Positions 6,614-9,602 of a DNA stretch of 9,602 nucleotides are shown piece by piece. A program made the translations under genes and the position numbers. The notes below the pieces were generated by a model that was not told where the DNA came from, made no database searches, and saw only the letters and a list, made by a program, of their open reading frames with translations. Each line of letters starts with the position of its first letter. The stretch's first letter is position 1. The DNA is from Candidatus Falkowbacteria bacterium RIFOXYC2_FULL_47_12 (GTDB lineage: Bacteria > Patescibacteriota > Patescibacteriia > Patescibacteriales > XYC2-FULL-47-12): positions 1 to 9,602 of the forward strand of contig MFGL01000011.1 of the NCBI GenBank assembly GCA_001778285.1. The letters run 5' to 3'.

Positions 6614-7867
6614 CTAATTCCAAAATCTTAGCACGTCTCTATAAGTTACACCTAACACAAGGAGTATTAATAGTACGAATCCTATGTTGTGCAAAGCTGT
6701 CTCTAACTTTTCCGAAACCGCGCGGCCGCGAATCTTTTCAATGATGACAAACACTACCCGCCCGCCGTCAAGCGCCGGAAACGGCAGAAAGTTTATAATG
6801 GCTAAGTTGATGGAAAGCATTGCGGCAAACTGCAACAAGTACACAAAACCTAAGCGCGCCACCTGCCCGGTCATAACCGCGATGCCGACCGGTCCGGCAA
6901 TATCGGCGGAAACGCCGGCGCCGGCCAGAAGCTTATACAGCAGCGCAACGAAGGCGGTGATAATAAACCACGTCATAATAACGGTTGCTTTGATGCCCTC
7001 CCAAATTGCGCGATACCACGGCAGGCTGACAATGCCAGTTTCGGCAATGGCGATGCCGGCGCCGGCCTCGCCGGTGGAAGCAAGCTTCGTGAGGGTGATG
7101 GGAATTTTCATCTCCTCGCTGCCGCGCCTGATGTCGTACGTCAGCGTTTCTCCGGCTTTGCCGGCAACGTAGTCCTGCACTCCAGCTTCGCTCGTAAACG
7201 TCTGGCCGTCAATGCTGGCAATCACGTCTCCCATTTGCAACCCCGCCTGCTCGGCGGGACTGCCTGGTAAAACCTGCAAAATCTGCACATGCCGTTCGCG
7301 GATATGGGCGCCGGCCGGTACCTCGTCCAGTGTTTGCGGCAAACCGAGCATAAAACCCCAGGTGATGAAAACCGCGGCAACTGCTAAATTCATCGCAACG
7401 CCGGCTGATAGAATTACGACGCGCTTCCATGGCTTTTGATTTTTGAAATGGCGCGGGTCATTGCCGGCCTCTTCATCTTCACCGATGTTGACAAAGCCGC
7501 CCAGCGGCAGCCAGTTTAGGGAATAAATAGTTCCCGCCTCTGTTATTTCCTCTCCCTCTCGTTCTAATGCAGCGGCACCGGTTACCATCCGCCACCGGCT
7601 GAAATTTTGCGTTTCAGTGACGGATGATACTGATACTGATTCACGCACACCCTCAGCATCAGCTGAAATCTCTATATCCTCAGACTGCTCTCGCAAACTC
7701 CGCTGAACGCCTTTGATTTTCTGTATGCCAAAAATGCGCGGCGGAAAGCCGAAGCCGAATTCTTTGGGAGTAAGTCCTAATTTTTTGGCAGTCCAAAAAT
7801 GCCCCAGTTCGTGCACGAAGACCAGGATGCCTAAAATGATGATGAATGTGATGAGAGTGGTAAACAT
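6614..7867 (-). CDS. rseP: RseP-type site-2 membrane zinc metalloprotease (M50 family)
   Basis: An intramembrane protease that cleaves transmembrane segments of anti-sigma factors or leftover signal peptides. Numbered from ATG 7867 (417 aa), TM1 carries the zinc motif HELGH (19-23), followed by FGFGFPPRIFGI. The conserved PLGGFVNIGED segment is at 121-131, and a second TM segment is near 150-175. One PDZ domain lies at about 185-260 (VLPGSPAEQAGLQMGDVIASIDG). The final catalytic segment NFLPFPALDGG (359-369) gives the third zinc ligand, Asp367. E. coli RseP has two PDZ domains; one is usual for shorter homologues. A polar insert of about 60 residues (roughly 50-111, including DIEISADAEGVRESVSVSSVTETQ) separates FGIQKIKG from GTIYSLNWLPLGG, where E. 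coli has only a few residues. A TTG two codons upstream (7873) is possible, but the ATG fits better. No Shine-Dalgarno motif is visible. The gene is bracketed by AT-rich inverted repeats. Confidence 0.95.
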   Translation of the reverse strand: MFTTLITFIIILGILVFVHELGHFWTAKKLGLTPKEFGFGFPPRIFGIQKIKGVQRSLREQSEDIEISADAEGVRESVSVSSVTETQNFSRWRMVTGAAALEREGEEITEAGTIYSLNWLPLGGFVNIGEDEEAGNDPRHFKNQKPWKRVVILSAGVAMNLAVAAVFITWGFMLGLPQTLDEVPAGAHIRERHVQILQVLPGSPAEQAGLQMGDVIASIDGQTFTSEAGVQDYVAGKAGETLTYDIRRGSEEMKIPITLTKLASTGEAGAGIAIAETGIVSLPWYRAIWEGIKATVIMTWFIITAFVALLYKLLAGAGVSADIAGPVGIAVMTGQVARLGFVYLLQFAAMLSINLAIINFLPFPALDGGRVVFVIIEKIRGRAVSEKLETALHNIGFVLLILLVLGVTYRDVLRFWN

Positions 7868-7873
7868 AAACAA

Positions 7874-7940
7874 TTACTAATTTCTAATATTTTTGGAACT
7901 TAGACATTGATTAGAAATTAAAAATTAGTCATTAGAAATT
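7874..7940. repeat. AT-rich inverted/direct repeat filling the frr-rseP gap
   Basis: ATTAGAAATT occurs twice as a direct repeat (7910-7919 and 7931-7940), and its complement AATTTCTAAT occurs at 7879-7888. The wider arms TACTAATTTCTAAT (7875-7888) and ATTAGAAATTA..AATTAGT (7910-7929) pair with an internal bulge. The element ends directly against the frr stop codon and reaches to within a few bases of the rseP start. Its architecture matches the repeat on the other side of rseP, but the unit differs. Confidence 0.65.
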
Positions 7941-8495
7941 TCAGATGGTCATTATCTCTTTCTCTTTTATATCTACAGCCGCCTGCAATACATCGTTATA
8001 TTTTTTTACCTCTTCTTCCATTTCTTTCAGGAAACGAAATTTGTCGTCTTCGGCGATGTCTTTGTTCTTTTGCGCCTGCTCAATTGCTTCCTTGATTTCA
8101 TCGCGCACGCCGCGCACTTTGATTTTGGCCACTTCTAACTTCTCATGCAATTTTTTTACGCGGTTTTTGCGATCCTCCTCGGTCGGCTGGGGAATACTCA
8201 CGCGGATTTTGTCGCCCTCATTCACCGGACTGATGCCCAAATCGGCTGCAACGATGCCTTTTTCAATTTCTTTGAGCGTATTTTTGTCCCAGGGGGTAAT
8301 GGTTAAACAGCGCGCGTCAACCACGGCAATATTTCCAACCTGCTGCAGCGGTGCTTTGGTTCCATAAGATTCCACCATAACGCCGTCAAACATCGCCGGA
8401 TTGGCCCGGCCAGTGCGAATAGACGCAATGTCTTTTTTAAAAAAAGCGACTACCTCGTCCAAATTACTTTTGTGTTTTTGAATATATTGATTCAT
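7941..8495 (-). CDS. frr: Ribosome recycling factor
   Basis: RRF works with EF-G to split post-termination ribosomes in the cytosol. At 184 aa it is full length (E. coli 185). The signature SIRTGRANP (25-33) starts the long-helix domain; SIPQPTEEDRKNRVKKL (100-116) matches the PxPLTEERRKxLVK block. VRGVRDEIKEAI (127-138) keeps Arg128 and Arg131, equivalent to the functionally important Arg129 and Arg132 of E. coli. KDIAEDDKFRFLKEMEEEVKKYNDVL (145-170) is the last helix. The start is ATG at 8495, 9 bp after the lipoprotein stop, with no Shine-Dalgarno motif. rseP follows after 73 bp. In many bacteria these two genes belong to the pyrH-frr-uppS-cdsA-dxr-rseP cluster; here uppS, cdsA and dxr are missing from between them. 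Confidence 0.98.
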   Translation of the reverse strand: MNQYIQKHKSNLDEVVAFFKKDIASIRTGRANPAMFDGVMVESYGTKAPLQQVGNIAVVDARCLTITPWDKNTLKEIEKGIVAADLGISPVNEGDKIRVSIPQPTEEDRKNRVKKLHEKLEVAKIKVRGVRDEIKEAIEQAQKNKDIAEDDKFRFLKEMEEEVKKYNDVLQAAVDIKEKEIMTI

Positions 8496-8504
8496 ATAAT
8501 TATA

Positions 8505-9602
8505 TTACTTTTTAACCGCTTGAACTCCCAAGTATACGACATCGGCGCTGTCGTAGTCAACCGCTACGGCCACGCCGCGGCGGCCGGAAGGGAGTTTTTT
8601 TGACGACCAGGTTTTGCCGGCGTCGCCGGTCCAGCCAAACGACGTATTGGTCGCGTAGTAAATGCGGCTGGAATCTCCGGCAAAAACAGCAACCGCATTG
8701 ATGGCGATTTTATCTTTAGGCGGAATCAAATCCAGCAGATGCCAGTGTTCGCCGCCATCCAAACTGCGCAGTAGTCCGACCGCGGTGGCGGCGACAACGG
8801 TCTTGCCGTCTGCTTGTCCGAGTACGATATCAGAAACCTTGAGCGCGTTGCGGCTGTCAATGGCATTGAACGCGTCCACAAATCCCTGCCAGTTTGCGCC
8901 GCTGTCCGTTGAACGGTACACGCCGCTGCCGGCGGTCGCCGCCCAAATCAAACGGGGATTTTTCTCACTGACCGCGAGACTTGTAATCGCGTTGTCGGCG
9001 CTGCGCCGCGAATCACTGAAACGCTTGAGCACTTTCCACGACAGCCCCCGGTCGCTGCTGCCGATAACCTCGCCGCGCGAGGTGCCGGCGAAAATAACGT
9101 TTTCCTGGCTGGGGCTGAAGGCGATATCTGAAATCTGAATGCTGGTATTGTTGTCAAAATACACCTCGTCCCAGTTGCGGGCGCAGTCAACAGTATTAAA
9201 AATTCTGTTTTCACTGGCAACCAACACAATGCACTTGTCAATGGGATTGACGGCAATCGCCTGCACGCGGCGTTTCCCCAGATCTCGCGCAATGTTCCAA
9301 CTCGCGCCGCCGTCATAGGAGTAGAGCAGTCCCCCGCTCTCCGTACCTGCGTAAACTGCCTGGCTATCCTGCGGGTCAATGGCGAGCGCAAGAATACTTT
9401 CATTGTTGAATAAAACCGGCCGGCCGCTCACCGTCGCAATGGCGGCTGTCTGTTTCCAGGTCGCGCCGCTCGTGGCGCTCTTGTACACGCCGCCGTCGGT
9501 GCTGACCTGCCCGCTGTCGGAACCCTCAAAGCTGATAGTGCAGCCCGTTAACGTAATTGCCGCAATAAAAAGCGCGGCCATCGTGGCATATTTTTTATAT
9601 AA
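8505..9602 (-). CDS. Asp-box (BNR/Ycf48-like) beta-propeller lipoprotein, start probably beyond window
   Basis: A predicted secreted, membrane-anchored beta-propeller of unknown function. The lipobox LTGC (Cys14 counted from ATG 9581) follows a hydrophobic stretch. The ATG at 9581 would give a signal peptide without basic residues. The frame stays open to the window edge and reads LYKKYAT just before it, so the true start with its Lys-rich n-region is probably outside. Seven Asp-boxes recur every 42-53 residues: 35-42 (SATSGATW), 88-95 (SYDGGASW), 130-137 (TVDCARNW), 175-182 (SSDRGLSW), 224-231 (STDSGANW), 273-280 (SLDGGEHW) and 318-325 (TGDAGKTW). This implies a seven-bladed propeller of the sortilin/Ycf48/sialidase-repeat type. 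No sialidase catalytic set is apparent, so a binding or scaffold role is likelier than glycosidase activity. Cys117 and Cys133 could form a disulfide. It ends 9 bp before frr, with which it is probably co-transcribed. Confidence 0.85.
   Translation of the reverse strand, partial: LYKKYATMAALFIAAITLTGCTISFEGSDSGQVSTDGGVYKSATSGATWKQTAAIATVSGRPVLFNNESILALAIDPQDSQAVYAGTESGGLLYSYDGGASWNIARDLGKRRVQAIAVNPIDKCIVLVASENRIFNTVDCARNWDEVYFDNNTSIQISDIAFSPSQENVIFAGTSRGEVIGSSDRGLSWKVLKRFSDSRRSADNAITSLAVSEKNPRLIWAATAGSGVYRSTDSGANWQGFVDAFNAIDSRNALKVSDIVLGQADGKTVVAATAVGLLRSLDGGEHWHLLDLIPPKDKIAINAVAVFAGDSSRIYYATNTSFGWTGDAGKTWSSKKLPSGRRGVAVAVDYDSADVVYLGVQAVKK

Noticed and set aside
6684..7172. 162-codon open frame on the plus strand
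   Set aside because: It is antisense to rseP, whose protease motifs and PDZ domain are clear; its translation shows no recognisable domain.
7868..7873. TTG start for rseP two codons upstream of the ATG
   Set aside because: The ATG at 7867 directly precedes the first membrane segment and no ribosome binding site favours the TTG.
3384..8495. Recoded TGA (genetic code 25)
   Set aside because: TGA ends frr and arsM at the expected family lengths, and no internal TGA interrupts a conserved protein.
8662..9138. 158-codon plus-strand frame, and a 151-codon alternative minus frame at 8948-9403
   Set aside because: Both are shadows of the Asp-box lipoprotein, whose periodic repeats fix the true frame.

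Overview
The window looks like a chromosomal segment of a small-genome bacterium, most likely a member of the Candidate Phyla Radiation (Patescibacteria, Parcubacteria-like). This placement is inferred from protein character: a MurJ with the 'NLANNLQSFP..IFGISFAIAAFPTLA' core, a one-PDZ RseP next to frr, and an Asp-box lipoprotein in compact one-strand packing. TGA is a stop in frr and arsM, so the TGA=Gly code of Gracilibacteria/Absconditabacteria does not apply. The sequence alone does not prove a taxon.

All nine genes lie on the minus strand and fill almost the whole window. In transcription order (right to left) they are: a seven-bladed Asp-box (BNR/Ycf48-like) lipoprotein, cut at the right edge; frr (ribosome recycling factor); rseP (site-2 membrane protease); murJ (lipid II flippase); a xylose-isomerase-like TIM-barrel protein; arsM (arsenite methyltransferase); lepA (EF-4); a class I aminotransferase of the aspartate type; and an archaeal-type PEP carboxylase (ppcA), cut at the left edge. 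Most gaps are 3-53 bp. Only the frr-rseP (73 bp) and rseP-murJ (69 bp) gaps are longer, and both are filled by AT-rich inverted repeats. No gap reaches 300 bp. I see no RNA gene, IS element, CRISPR array or convincing intrinsic terminator or promoter.

Functionally, the right half is translation plus envelope housekeeping (frr, rseP, murJ), with frr-rseP probably a remnant of the common pyrH-frr-uppS-cdsA-dxr-rseP cluster. The middle (TIM barrel + arsM) is AT-richer and looks like accessory cargo. The left end pairs PEP carboxylase with an aspartate-type aminotransferase 9 bp away, a plausible PEP -> oxaloacetate -> aspartate module.

I found no clear new multi-gene system. The best second-look items are: a perfect 12-bp-arm palindrome read in frame inside lepA; a T8/A8 inverted repeat encoding an apparent extra loop in murJ; heptamer-based palindromes filling the rseP flanks, one of which would bury the murJ start region in a stem; and archaeal-type ppcA beside the aminotransferase.
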